From positions 7,068,001 to 7,132,000 of the forward strand of contig OZ244175.1 of the NCBI GenBank assembly GCA_965216535.1: DNA of 64,000 nucleotides, read 5' to 3'. Under the pieces are notes generated by a model, which was given only the letters and a program-made list of their open reading frames with translations, had not been told where the DNA came from and did no database searches. The number at the start of each line of letters is the position of its first letter. Positions within the stretch are counted from its first letter, which is position 1. The DNA is from Hoeflea_A sp965216535 (GTDB taxonomy: Bacteria > Pseudomonadota > Alphaproteobacteria > Rhizobiales > Rhizobiaceae). Positions 1 through 7,594 of this stretch are shown here, one piece after another. A program made the position numbers and the translations under genes.

Positions 1-674
1 GCAAGCTGGATGACGATCGCCGCCTCGTGTGAATATTCAAGGCCGGTGGAGACACCCGCCAGTGCAGACGGATAGGTGGCCACCAGGTCCTCGTTCATCG
101 CATGGCCCATGACGACGACGTGTGTGAGCCCCTCGGGCAGACCGAGATCTGTCGGTGAGAAGTCACGGGTGTCGACGCGGGCCGAATAGTGCCACCGCGG
201 ATCGACTTCGGTGATGCCAACGAGATCTGCTCCGAAAAGTTTTGCCAGCGATTTGATCTCCGCAGCCTGCGCGGCGACATCCTCGACCGGAACCTGCTCA
301 TCGGCGACGGGTGTGTCATAGCGGATGGCCGCCTGAAAGCCCTCACGCTCGCCGTCGTCATTGTTGCGGTTGGAAATCAGATCGGAGATGGCCCAGGACG
401 CATTGCGCAGGGCGAAATCCTTCTGCGCGAAGCCTTCGCCGCGACGGGGCGCTGCCTCCATCCGATAGCTGGCGAAGAACGCATCCGTATCCTTGCTGCG
501 TATGCGCTCATCCCAAAAAGCCCGGGTGAACATGTCGTTCATCTGGTTGAACGGCTCGAACGCGTCGCTCACCTCAATGCCTGCCGCCGCATCGCTTTCG
601 GCGAACTTGGCGTTGAGTTGGGCAATGGTATCGCCGTCGAGTGTCTCTGCAGATCGATTGGATGGCCAGGCCAG
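1..674 (-). CDS. Reductive dehalogenase, aerobic cytosolic type (partial, N-terminal 224 codons)
   Basis: The visible part reads as the N-terminal half of a corrinoid/[4Fe-4S] reductive dehalogenase catalytic subunit; the gene runs off the left edge, so the iron-sulfur motifs and any C-terminal reductase module are not visible. Recognisable blocks: MFTRAFWDERIRS (about residue 48), FALRNASWAISDLIS (about 87), KLFGADLVGITEVDPRWHYS (about 145) and HVVVMGHAMNEDL through YPSALAGVSTGLEYSHEAA (about 185-220). There is no twin-arginine signal, which matches the soluble respiration-independent enzymes such as RdhNP of Nitratireductor. The start is unusual: the frame has a TGA at 678-680, and the first codon after it with good spacing is a CTG (672-674), 9 nt downstream of GGAGG (684-688). 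It is the last visible gene of the tctCBA-gntR-CMD operon. The family call is firm; substrate (a halogenated aromatic?) is inferred. Confidence 0.85.
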   Translation of the reverse strand, partial: MAWPSNRSAETLDGDTIAQLNAKFAESDAAAGIEVSDAFEPFNQMNDMFTRAFWDERIRSKDTDAFFASYRMEAAPRRGEGFAQKDFALRNASWAISDLISNRNNDDGEREGFQAAIRYDTPVADEQVPVEDVAAQAAEIKSLAKLFGADLVGITEVDPRWHYSARVDTRDFSPTDLGLPEGLTHVVVMGHAMNEDLVATYPSALAGVSTGLEYSHEAAIVIQL

Positions 675-739
675 TGTTCAAATCCTCCAGCGAGCGATAC
701 TGGCATTTCCGACGAGTTTTTCCAATTGGAGCATACCCG

Positions 740-1348
740 CTAGCTGTGGTTCCAGTCGTCCGGATCGGCGGAATTGTTCGGCGAAAGGCCAAGAATGTCG
801 CCCTCGGTAGAACATCCGAGACCGAGGACCGTGCGGTTGGCATAGCTGAAATATGCCGTGACCTGATTGATCTCCAGGATTTGGCCGTCATCGAAACCGG
901 CCGCGCGAAGTCCCTCGATATCGTCCCGCGTCACGGACGGCGGATCCTGCGTGAGCTTTCGTGCATAGGCCATCGCACGTGTCTGGGCGTCGTCCAGTGG
1001 AGCGCTGTCGATATCGCGAATGTCGATGGCGCGCCGGATGGCATCCGCCCGGTCGTCGTCCCGAAGGAGACGCCTCAGACCGGCGAAATGATGTTCGACG
1101 CAGTAGTCGCAACGGTTCAGCGAGCTCACCCAGACGCCGAGGGTTTCCAGGAACCATTTCGGCACCGTGTTGGCGGAGTGGTGCAGGACATATTTATAAA
1201 TCGCCATGTGCCCCTCCATCGTGTGGGGACGCAGCGAATGCATCATCATGATGTTGTCGACATTGTTGTCAGGCCCTTTGACCCGATCGTAGAGCATCTT
1301 CAGACGATCCGAGGCGTCGTCGTAGGCGACGGTATCAATCCATGCCAT
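740..1348 (-). CDS. Carboxymuconolactone decarboxylase / AhpD-like peroxidase-related protein
   Basis: A 202-residue soluble protein of the AhpD/CMD fold, matching the 'uncharacterised peroxidase-related' branch. The redox motif CDYCVEHH (a CxxC followed by His three residues on) is about residue 79-86, after the conserved segment of HSANTVPKWFLETLGVWVSSL. Such proteins act as thiol peroxidases or as acid-base enzymes on aromatic-pathway lactones. The start ATG at 1348 is chosen because it lies 16 nt after the regulator stop codon and has an AGGGA sequence upstream; a longer reading frame would lie inside the regulator gene. It sits between gntR and the reductive dehalogenase in one operon, so a role in handling the oxidised or dehalogenated product, or in protecting the oxygen-sensitive enzyme, is plausible but inferred. 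Confidence 0.8.
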   Translation of the reverse strand: MAWIDTVAYDDASDRLKMLYDRVKGPDNNVDNIMMMHSLRPHTMEGHMAIYKYVLHHSANTVPKWFLETLGVWVSSLNRCDYCVEHHFAGLRRLLRDDDRADAIRRAIDIRDIDSAPLDDAQTRAMAYARKLTQDPPSVTRDDIEGLRAAGFDDGQILEINQVTAYFSYANRTVLGLGCSTEGDILGLSPNNSADPDDWNHS

Positions 1349-1364
1349 TGGAGTTCCCTGTGTC

Positions 1365-2177
1365 TTAGAATTTGAGATTGCAGTCCGAGGTGGCGACAAG
1401 CATGCGCTGGAAGTAAACAGGCCGACTGTCGCTCGACCACGTTCTGGCGTGGATCTCGTAGTAAGTCCCACCTGATGTCAGCTCAAAGGTTCGCTTGAGG
1501 TCGGGATCCGGCGTTACCGTGGTGACCACGTGTTCGCGCCCGGTGATCTTGAGATTGAGATGAACCTCCAGGAACGGCCTGATGTTGATCATCAGCAATT
1601 CGCTGGTGTCGATATCCGCCAAACCGGGCGCCATCGAGCGGGGGATGTACATATCGGCGCCTGTCCGGGTGCCATCGCGCATCCCAAGCTGCCTGACGAT
1701 CCGGTAGCAGGACTGTCCACCACCCAGGTGATCAGACCAGAACCCGTCTTCATCGACGGTTTCCAGTTGCAGGGTTTCCTCGACAATGCGGAGCGGCATC
1801 TGGCTGTCCTTTGACAGATAGCGAAAGTGCCAGACCCTGTCCGACCAGGGTTCATGGGATGTCACGCGCGTTCCATCGCCGCGCCGACGGACGATCAGAC
1901 CCACATCACGCAATTGCTGCAGTGCCGCCTGAACGGTTCCAAGACTGACGTTGAGGATTTTCGTCAATGCCAGTTCGGATGGAAGATAGTCCCCGGGCTT
2001 GAGGATATTGGATTGTATCGAGTTGGAAATCGCCAGCCGCACGGCCGTCCGCTTGGTGCATTTCTGGGCTGACTGAACCACCTGCATTTCGGCTGCCAGC
2101 GCCTTGCAGACCGCCATTTCATCGGTTTCGGTTGGCCCTGTCGGACGCTCCGTGTCAACACTCTCAGCCGTTTGCAT
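1365..2177 (-). CDS. GntR-family (HutC/UTRA subfamily) transcriptional regulator
   Basis: A 270-residue DNA-binding regulator. After about 40 unusual N-terminal residues comes a winged helix (AVRLAISNSIQSNILKPGDYLPSE..LTKILNVSLGTVQAALQQLRDVGLIVRRRGDGTRV, about residues 44-105), then a UTRA-like ligand-binding domain ending in RPVYFQRMLVATSDCNLKF. UTRA regulators of this family bind a small-molecule effector and release a palindromic operator. The start overlaps the end of tctA by 14 nt and the CMD gene follows after 16 nt, so it is embedded in the operon it probably controls. The 16-bp palindrome at 5202-5217 upstream of tctC is the natural candidate operator (inference). Confidence 0.85.
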   Translation of the reverse strand: MQTAESVDTERPTGPTETDEMAVCKALAAEMQVVQSAQKCTKRTAVRLAISNSIQSNILKPGDYLPSELALTKILNVSLGTVQAALQQLRDVGLIVRRRGDGTRVTSHEPWSDRVWHFRYLSKDSQMPLRIVEETLQLETVDEDGFWSDHLGGGQSCYRIVRQLGMRDGTRTGADMYIPRSMAPGLADIDTSELLMINIRPFLEVHLNLKITGREHVVTTVTPDPDLKRTFELTSGGTYYEIHARTWSSDSRPVYFQRMLVATSDCNLKF

Positions 2178-3663
2178 TCCTGCTCTCTTGCCAGGCGGAC
2201 CGGACGAGCAGAATTGCCGTTAACCCGAAGAACGCAATGGCGATCGGGCTTTCCAGTATGACGCCAATATCGGACTTATAGAGCAAAAGCGACTGGCGCA
2301 GGGATGTTTCGAACATGCCGCCGAGAATAAAGCCGATAACCATGCAGACGACCGAAAAACCACTGTGGCGCATGGCCAACCCGACTGCGCCGAAAGCCAG
2401 CATGACTGCGACGTCGAACATGGATTGGCCAGGAAGATATACGCCAACCATGCACAGGACGATGACCGATGGCAGGATCAGGCCGCGCGGGGCCCTTGAG
2501 ATCGTCGCCCAGACAGGAATGCCGAAACGGCCGATGACCAGGTGGATGCCATTGGCCATCAGCATGCTGGCGAACAGGGAATAGATCAGGTCGCCATGCA
2601 TGGTCATCATGAATGGCCCAGGAACGATGCCATGGATGATGAAGGCGCTGATCAACAGGGCAGCGGCAATGTTCCCGGGTATGCCCAGCGCAATGGTCGG
2701 CACCAGATTGGCGCCGACAACGGCGCTGTTGGCCGCCTCGGTGGCGACAATCCCTTCCGGATTGCCTTTGCCGAAGGTTTCCGGCTTTCGCGAAGCCCGG
2801 CGGGCGGCACCATAGCTGAGGAATGCGGCCAGCGAGACGCCGAGGCCTGGCAGCATGCCGATGCCGGAACCGATCAGAGCGCTGCGTATGATGGTGCGCC
2901 AATGGCTGAAAAACTCGGTTGCAGGCAGTGCCGAATTGTTGGACTGCGTTGCCTCCCCTTCCTCCGCAGATTGTTCGCCGCCAGATCGCCAGAGACCGAA
3001 AATCTGTTCGAGCACCGAAGCCAGCGCCAGAGAGCCAACCGCGACGGCCGTCAGCGGAAGGCCGTCATAAAGATTGACGTTGTCGAAGGTCATTCGAGCC
3101 GAACTGTCCATCGGGTCGAGCCCAATCGTCGACAGGAATACACCGAGCAGGATTGCAATTAGCCCCTTGATCATGGAACCGCCGGAGATGCCGGCGAGCA
3201 GCGCAAATGCGAAAACCAGCACTGCGGTGAATTCCAGCGGACCGAACTGCAGCGCAATCGCCGCGACCGGAATCACCAGCACGATCAGCAGCATGTCGGA
3301 AATGGTGTCGCCGGTGACAGACGAATAGAGTGCGTATTTCATGGCGCGCTGGGCTTCGCCGCGTTGCGCCAGCGGGTGCCCGTCAAGCGCCGTGGCCGCA
3401 GCCTCTGGCGTGCCAGGGCTGTTGAGTAAAATTGCCGGAATCGCACCGCCGGACGTCCCGCCCTTGTTGACACCGACCAGAAAGGCGATCGCCGACAATG
3501 GCGACATGTAGTAGCTGATCGGCACCAGGACGGCCAGGGCGGTGACACTGCCGAGACCGGGGATGGCGCCGATGATGATGCCCAAGGTGATACCGGCGGC
3601 AATGAACAGCAAATTGGTGAGGGTGAAGGCAGCACCAAAGCCGGCGATCAACTGTTCAACCAT
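2164..3663 (-). CDS. tctA: Tripartite tricarboxylate transporter permease TctA
   Basis: Large 12-TM-type integral membrane subunit (499 aa, normal family length) of a TTT transporter. It shows the family signature GAIPGLGSVTALAVLVPISY near residue 32 and the block NKGGTSGGAIPAILLNSPGTPEAAATALDG about residues 66-95, repeated in degenerate form in the second half (GSGIGMLPGLGVSLAAFLSYG, with NLVPTIALGIPGN later). It moves organic anions across the inner membrane using an ion gradient with TctB and periplasmic TctC. The upstream tctB ends 18 nt away and its own 3' end overlaps gntR. Genetic linkage to a reductive dehalogenase suggests the cargo is a halogenated organic acid rather than citrate. 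Confidence 0.93.
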   Translation of the reverse strand: MVEQLIAGFGAAFTLTNLLFIAAGITLGIIIGAIPGLGSVTALAVLVPISYYMSPLSAIAFLVGVNKGGTSGGAIPAILLNSPGTPEAAATALDGHPLAQRGEAQRAMKYALYSSVTGDTISDMLLIVLVIPVAAIALQFGPLEFTAVLVFAFALLAGISGGSMIKGLIAILLGVFLSTIGLDPMDSSARMTFDNVNLYDGLPLTAVAVGSLALASVLEQIFGLWRSGGEQSAEEGEATQSNNSALPATEFFSHWRTIIRSALIGSGIGMLPGLGVSLAAFLSYGAARRASRKPETFGKGNPEGIVATEAANSAVVGANLVPTIALGIPGNIAAALLISAFIIHGIVPGPFMMTMHGDLIYSLFASMLMANGIHLVIGRFGIPVWATISRAPRGLILPSVIVLCMVGVYLPGQSMFDVAVMLAFGAVGLAMRHSGFSVVCMVIGFILGGMFETSLRQSLLLYKSDIGVILESPIAIAFFGLTAILLVRSAWQESRNANG

Positions 3664-3681
3664 GGATTGACCCCGCCAGCC

Positions 3682-4173
3682 TCATGGCAGGTCGACCTGA
3701 AATACAAGCCAGGCCAGCTTATCGATGACAACGGGCATGACAATAGCCAGGCCAATGATGGCAAAGATGTTGCGGTAGCGACAGGCGACCGCGCCCAGGA
3801 CCAGGATCGCGGCCGCCGTTGGCATGTAGCCGACGGCCTCCATTCCGTACCACGCCAGCAGCGCCACCACCGACCAGGTGATGGTCTGGGTTACGATCGG
3901 CCAACCCGCTGACACGCCACCGAGCGGACCCGAGGCCCGATCGATACGGGTGATCCGCGTAGCCACAAGGGCTAGGGACAGAAAAAGCACCAACCAGGAC
4001 GCCAGGTTGGGAAAGAACGCCGGCGATACATCATACTCGCTCGCATTGGTTCCCACGTGAGCAGGGATGAACCAGGCCAGGCAGACAATTGATACCGCGG
4101 CCAGAACCAGTCCGGCCGCGACATCGACAGCTGCCCGTTCGGACCCGGAGTCGGGTGTTTGGGCGTCGGCCAT
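3682..4173 (-). CDS. tctB: Tripartite tricarboxylate transporter small subunit TctB
   Basis: A 163-residue protein with four hydrophobic segments (roughly residues 17-38, 52-75, 92-110 and a final pair from about 115 on), as expected for the 4-TM TctB component that accompanies TctA. TctB sequences are poorly conserved; position between tctC (10 nt away) and tctA (18 nt away) is the main support. The N-terminus MADAQTPDSGSERAAVDVAAG precedes the first membrane span, which is the usual arrangement. Confidence 0.88.
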   Translation of the reverse strand: MADAQTPDSGSERAAVDVAAGLVLAAVSIVCLAWFIPAHVGTNASEYDVSPAFFPNLASWLVLFLSLALVATRITRIDRASGPLGGVSAGWPIVTQTITWSVVALLAWYGMEAVGYMPTAAAILVLGAVACRYRNIFAIIGLAIVMPVVIDKLAWLVFQVDLP

Positions 4174-4183
4174 CGGGAGCTCG

Positions 4184-5134
4184 TCAGTTCGTCGCGCTGA
4201 TGACCTGTTTCAACCCGTCGACGGTATTCGATATGTCCTTCGTCAGGTCTTCGGAACCAACAAACGTCACCGGAAACTTGAGCTTCTGCGTCACCAGTTC
4301 GTTGAATTCCGGATCCTTGGTCGCCGCTTCCATGGCGCTCTCGATCTTGGCGACCACATCGGCCGGAGTGCCTTTGGGCACGACGATGACGGCCTGGCTC
4401 GGCATCGACACGCTGTATTTTTCCCGCAGGGATGGAATATCCGGCGAGGCCAGAAGCCGGCCGGCATTCATGGACGCCAGCACCTTCATCTTATCGCCGT
4501 AGCGGTTGTGGATGCCGCCGCTCCAGGCAAAATCGACTTTGCCGCCAAGCAGGAACGGCACCATTTCGCCGCCGCCCTTGGTCGGGATGCCGGTCCATTT
4601 GACGCCTTCGGTGTTGCCGATGAAATCGATGTACTTGCGGGACAGAGCGCTCTGGTCGGCGTAATTGAGCGAGTTCGTCTTGGCGTATTCGACCAGCTCC
4701 TCGAGCGTGTCGAACGGCGCATCCGCCTTGGCCACAATCGCCTGCTGATATTCGGTGATCTGACCGACATAGTCGAAACTGTCGAGATCGTATTCGACGT
4801 TCAGCGCCAGCGGCGGCCAGAGCAGGGTCGTGGAGGCCGCGAAAAGCAGCGTGTAGCCATCAGGCTCCGCCTTGGAGACCTCTGTCGCGCCGACCGCGCC
4901 GCCGGCGCCCGGACGTGTCTTGACGATGACCTTCTGGCCCAGAGCCTTGCCGAGGGCATTCGAATAGACCCGCGCCATGGTTTCGGTGCTGCCGCCGGCC
5001 TTATAGGGGATGACCAGCGTCACCGGTTTCTCTGGATATTCAGCTCGCGCTTCGACGCCCCAAAGAGCCGATGCGCCCACTCCCAGCGCTGCGATGGCGG
5101 TTACGAAATGCCGTCGTGCAAGTTTGGATTTCAC
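4184..5134 (-). CDS. tctC: TctC/BUG-family periplasmic substrate-binding protein
   Basis: A 316-residue extracytoplasmic receptor for the TTT transporter. An export signal (MKSKLARRHFVTAIAALGVG, cleaved probably after EARA) precedes the mature start EYPEKPVTLVIPYKAGGSTE. BUG-family landmarks follow: GAGGAVGATEVSKAEPDGYTLL and the C-terminal FVGSEDLTKDI. The GTG at 5134 is chosen over an ATG at 5158 because a strong GGGAGGAAACC lies just upstream of the GTG and the signal peptide then begins properly. It is the first gene of the operon ending in the reductive dehalogenase. TctC-type receptors occur beside aerobic reductive dehalogenases such as the BhbA system of Comamonas, so ligand = a halogenated aromatic acid is a reasonable hypothesis. 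Confidence 0.92.
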   Translation of the reverse strand: MKSKLARRHFVTAIAALGVGASALWGVEARAEYPEKPVTLVIPYKAGGSTETMARVYSNALGKALGQKVIVKTRPGAGGAVGATEVSKAEPDGYTLLFAASTTLLWPPLALNVEYDLDSFDYVGQITEYQQAIVAKADAPFDTLEELVEYAKTNSLNYADQSALSRKYIDFIGNTEGVKWTGIPTKGGGEMVPFLLGGKVDFAWSGGIHNRYGDKMKVLASMNAGRLLASPDIPSLREKYSVSMPSQAVIVVPKGTPADVVAKIESAMEAATKDPEFNELVTQKLKFPVTFVGSEDLTKDISNTVDGLKQVISATN

Positions 5135-5201
5135 GGTTTCCTCCCAACGTTGTGCCACAACCAGACCGGGTTCGGTCAGCCTGCCGCAAATCCGGATTTA
5201 C

Positions 5202-5217
5202 AAAACTATATAGTTTT
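5202..5217. promoter_or_regulatory. Perfect 16-bp palindrome, candidate GntR operator
   Basis: AAAACTATATAGTTTT is a perfect dyad centred in the 126-nt divergent region between tctC (start 5134, minus) and the DUF3604 gene (start 5261, plus). AT-rich palindromes with a TA core are typical of HutC-type GntR operators, and the operon encodes one such regulator. Binding is inferred, not shown. Confidence 0.6.
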
Positions 5218-5260
5218 AATAGGCTTGTCGAGTCCGCAACATCCGTGGGAACCTCGGCTC

Positions 5261-7567
5261 ATGAAACAACAAGGCCCATTTGGCGCCGTCAGGCGTGAAC
5301 TGGTCGGCGATAACGGCCCATCCGTTGCACCCGGCGAGGATCCCGCGATCTTTGGATCGGCGACGCTCACCCCCCTCACCCCTGTCGAGGCCCGCAGCTT
5401 TCATACGCTCAAGCTGGTCTATATCGTCGGCCGACTTGGCCTCGATGACACCGGCGCGATCCGCATCGCCTGGCGCATGGTGAGCGATTCCGGTCGCCCT
5501 CAAATGACTGATCCGACAGCCGCCAATTACGTTACAGCGACCAGCAACGGAGAAGGCCGGCTCGACCTCAAATACGATCCGCAGGGCGGACAGCGGCCCT
5601 GGAGCGAGACCCTGACGGTCTATCAGCGCGGCGGCTACCTGCGGGAGGGCGAGGAGATCACCGTTATCTTCGGTGACACATCGAAGGGATCGCCTGGCAT
5701 GCTGGCGCAGACCTTTGTGGAAGGCGGCCGCGAGTTCCGCGTCATGGCGGATGTTCAGGCCACCGGAAATTTCGTCGAACTGCCCGATACGCAGTTGGCG
5801 GTGCCGATCGTCGCCGGTCCGCCGCAAAGCTGGCACGGCGTGCTGCCGAGCCTGCGACGGCCGGGTGAGACATTTCACTTCGGCATCAAGGCGGAGGACA
5901 AATGGGGCAACCCAACGGCACAAGCCAGAGCCAGACTGACCTTCCATCCGTCGCTTCCCGTCGAGGGATTGCCGGAGCAAGTGGACTATGCGCCGGAAGA
6001 CCGGGCCCTGACACTCGAAGGCCTCCGCGTCCTCGAGCCGGGTGTTTTGAGGATCGGCATTGCCATCGACGGTCAGACCGTCGCTGAAGCAGGTCCGCTG
6101 GTTATCCGCGAGGGCGATGTCGCGGGCTTCTGGGGCGATCTGCACGGCCAGACCGGTGAGACCGTCGGCACCAACACCATCGAAAGCTACCTGGATTTCG
6201 CCCGCAACAAGGCCTTCCTCGATGTCACAAGCCACCAGGCCAATGACTTCCAGATCACGCCCGGGTTCTGGAAGCACCTGAACGGGCTGACGGGCGATGT
6301 CGACGAGCCGGGCCGGTTCACCGTTTTTCCTGGCTATGAATGGTCCGGCAACACCGCCATCGGTGGCGATCACAACGTGTTTTTCCGCCATGAGGGTCGC
6401 ACCATCCGACGCTGCTCCCACGCGCTGCTGGAAGATCGGTCGGAGATCGAGACGGATGCCCATACATTGAGCGACCTTTTCCAGGCCTTCCGGGAGACCA
6501 GCGAAGACGTGGTGGTCTATGCCCATGTCGGTGGCCGCTACGCCAATATCCACTACGACCACGATCCACTGATCGAGACTGCGGTCGAGCTCCATTCCGC
6601 CTGGGGCACCTTCGAATGGGTACTGACCGATGGCTTCGAACTGGGTCGCCGGGTCGGCGTCGTTTGCAACAGCGATGGCCACAAGGGCCGGCCGGGTGCG
6701 AGTTATCCAGGGGATTCGGTTTTCGGCGCCTATGGCGGGCTGACCTGCTTTCTGACGGATCGCAACGACCGCGATTCCATCTTCGAAGCGCAGCGGCGGC
6801 GACATCACTACGGCACCACCGGTTGCCGCATGCACATGGATGTCCGTGTCGACTTGCAGGACACAGGCACACTCTTCGAACGCAATCCTGACGCCGCTTC
6901 CGACACGGCCAGCCATTCAGTAACTTCCGCAATGATGGGTGACATCGTCAAGACGGATGCGGGATCGGTCGAACTGGCGGTTGAAATCTGCGCCCATGCC
7001 GGCATCGAACGGGTCGAAATCCGCAACGGAATCGAGGTCCTGGAAACGATCAGACCTTACGCCGAATCCGACCTCGGCGACCGCATCCGCGTGCTGTGGA
7101 GCGGTGCGGAATATCGGGGTCGCGGTCGCAACACCAATTGGAGCGGCAGGGCCCAGTTTTCGGACACGACGATTTCCCGGTTCGAGACCGTCAACAAATG
7201 GAATCCCGATCAGTTGTTCGAGCAGCGCGGATCCGACACGGTAATCTGGAAGGCCGTAACCACCGGCAATTTCATGGGCTTCGATGCCTGGCTGGGCCGC
7301 AGCAACGGGCACCTTCTCGTGACCACCAACCACGGCGATCTTGATCTCAATCTGGCCAACGTCGGACTGGAAGACACGATCTGCGAAGCCGGTGGGCTAG
7401 AGCGCCGCATCCGGGCTTTCAGGCTTCCAGAACAACCGCTCGATCGTGAACTCACCTTCCGGAGGACCATCGAGCTGAGTGGCAGCGGCGACAACCCGAT
7501 CTGGATCTGCGTGACAACCGAAGACGGGTTCCAGGCCTGGTCGAGCCCGGTTTACCTGTTTCGGTAA
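5261..7567 (+). CDS. DUF3604-family PHP-like metallohydrolase
   Basis: A 768-residue protein matching the DUF3604 family, thought to be PHP-type metal-dependent hydrolases of unknown substrate. An N-terminal beta-rich region (about 1-285) is followed by the metallohydrolase core starting at GFWGDLHGQTGETVGTNTIE (about 290), with further His/Asp blocks DVTSHQANDF, FPGYEWSG, GGDHNVFF, VVYAHVGGRYANIHYDHDP and VGVVCNSDGHKGRPG. No signal peptide is visible, so it is probably cytoplasmic. The ATG at 5261 starts just past the regulatory palindrome; a longer in-frame extension reaches back antisense through tctC and is rejected. Divergent placement suggests co-regulation with the tct-dehalogenase operon. 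The reaction is unknown. Confidence 0.85.
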   Translation: MKQQGPFGAVRRELVGDNGPSVAPGEDPAIFGSATLTPLTPVEARSFHTLKLVYIVGRLGLDDTGAIRIAWRMVSDSGRPQMTDPTAANYVTATSNGEGRLDLKYDPQGGQRPWSETLTVYQRGGYLREGEEITVIFGDTSKGSPGMLAQTFVEGGREFRVMADVQATGNFVELPDTQLAVPIVAGPPQSWHGVLPSLRRPGETFHFGIKAEDKWGNPTAQARARLTFHPSLPVEGLPEQVDYAPEDRALTLEGLRVLEPGVLRIGIAIDGQTVAEAGPLVIREGDVAGFWGDLHGQTGETVGTNTIESYLDFARNKAFLDVTSHQANDFQITPGFWKHLNGLTGDVDEPGRFTVFPGYEWSGNTAIGGDHNVFFRHEGRTIRRCSHALLEDRSEIETDAHTLSDLFQAFRETSEDVVVYAHVGGRYANIHYDHDPLIETAVELHSAWGTFEWVLTDGFELGRRVGVVCNSDGHKGRPGASYPGDSVFGAYGGLTCFLTDRNDRDSIFEAQRRRHHYGTTGCRMHMDVRVDLQDTGTLFERNPDAASDTASHSVTSAMMGDIVKTDAGSVELAVEICAHAGIERVEIRNGIEVLETIRPYAESDLGDRIRVLWSGAEYRGRGRNTNWSGRAQFSDTTISRFETVNKWNPDQLFEQRGSDTVIWKAVTTGNFMGFDAWLGRSNGHLLVTTNHGDLDLNLANVGLEDTICEAGGLERRIRAFRLPEQPLDRELTFRRTIELSGSGDNPIWICVTTEDGFQAWSSPVYLFR

Positions 7568-7594
7568 AGTGGTGCGAAATGCTACGCTCGCGCC

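Noticed and set aside
1..674. Epoxyqueuosine reductase (QueG) as the identity of the left-edge gene
   Set aside because: The MFTRAFWDE, NASWAISDLI and PRWHYS blocks and the gene context fit reductive dehalogenase better; the iron-sulfur part is outside the window so this is not absolute.
4067..5260. Long in-frame N-terminal extension of the DUF3604 frame
   Set aside because: It lies antisense to tctC, crosses the promoter region and has no protein-like domain; the real start is at 5261.
5216..6916. 566-codon open frame on the minus strand inside the DUF3604 gene
   Set aside because: Antisense shadow in GC-rich DNA; the plus-strand frame has clear metallohydrolase motifs.
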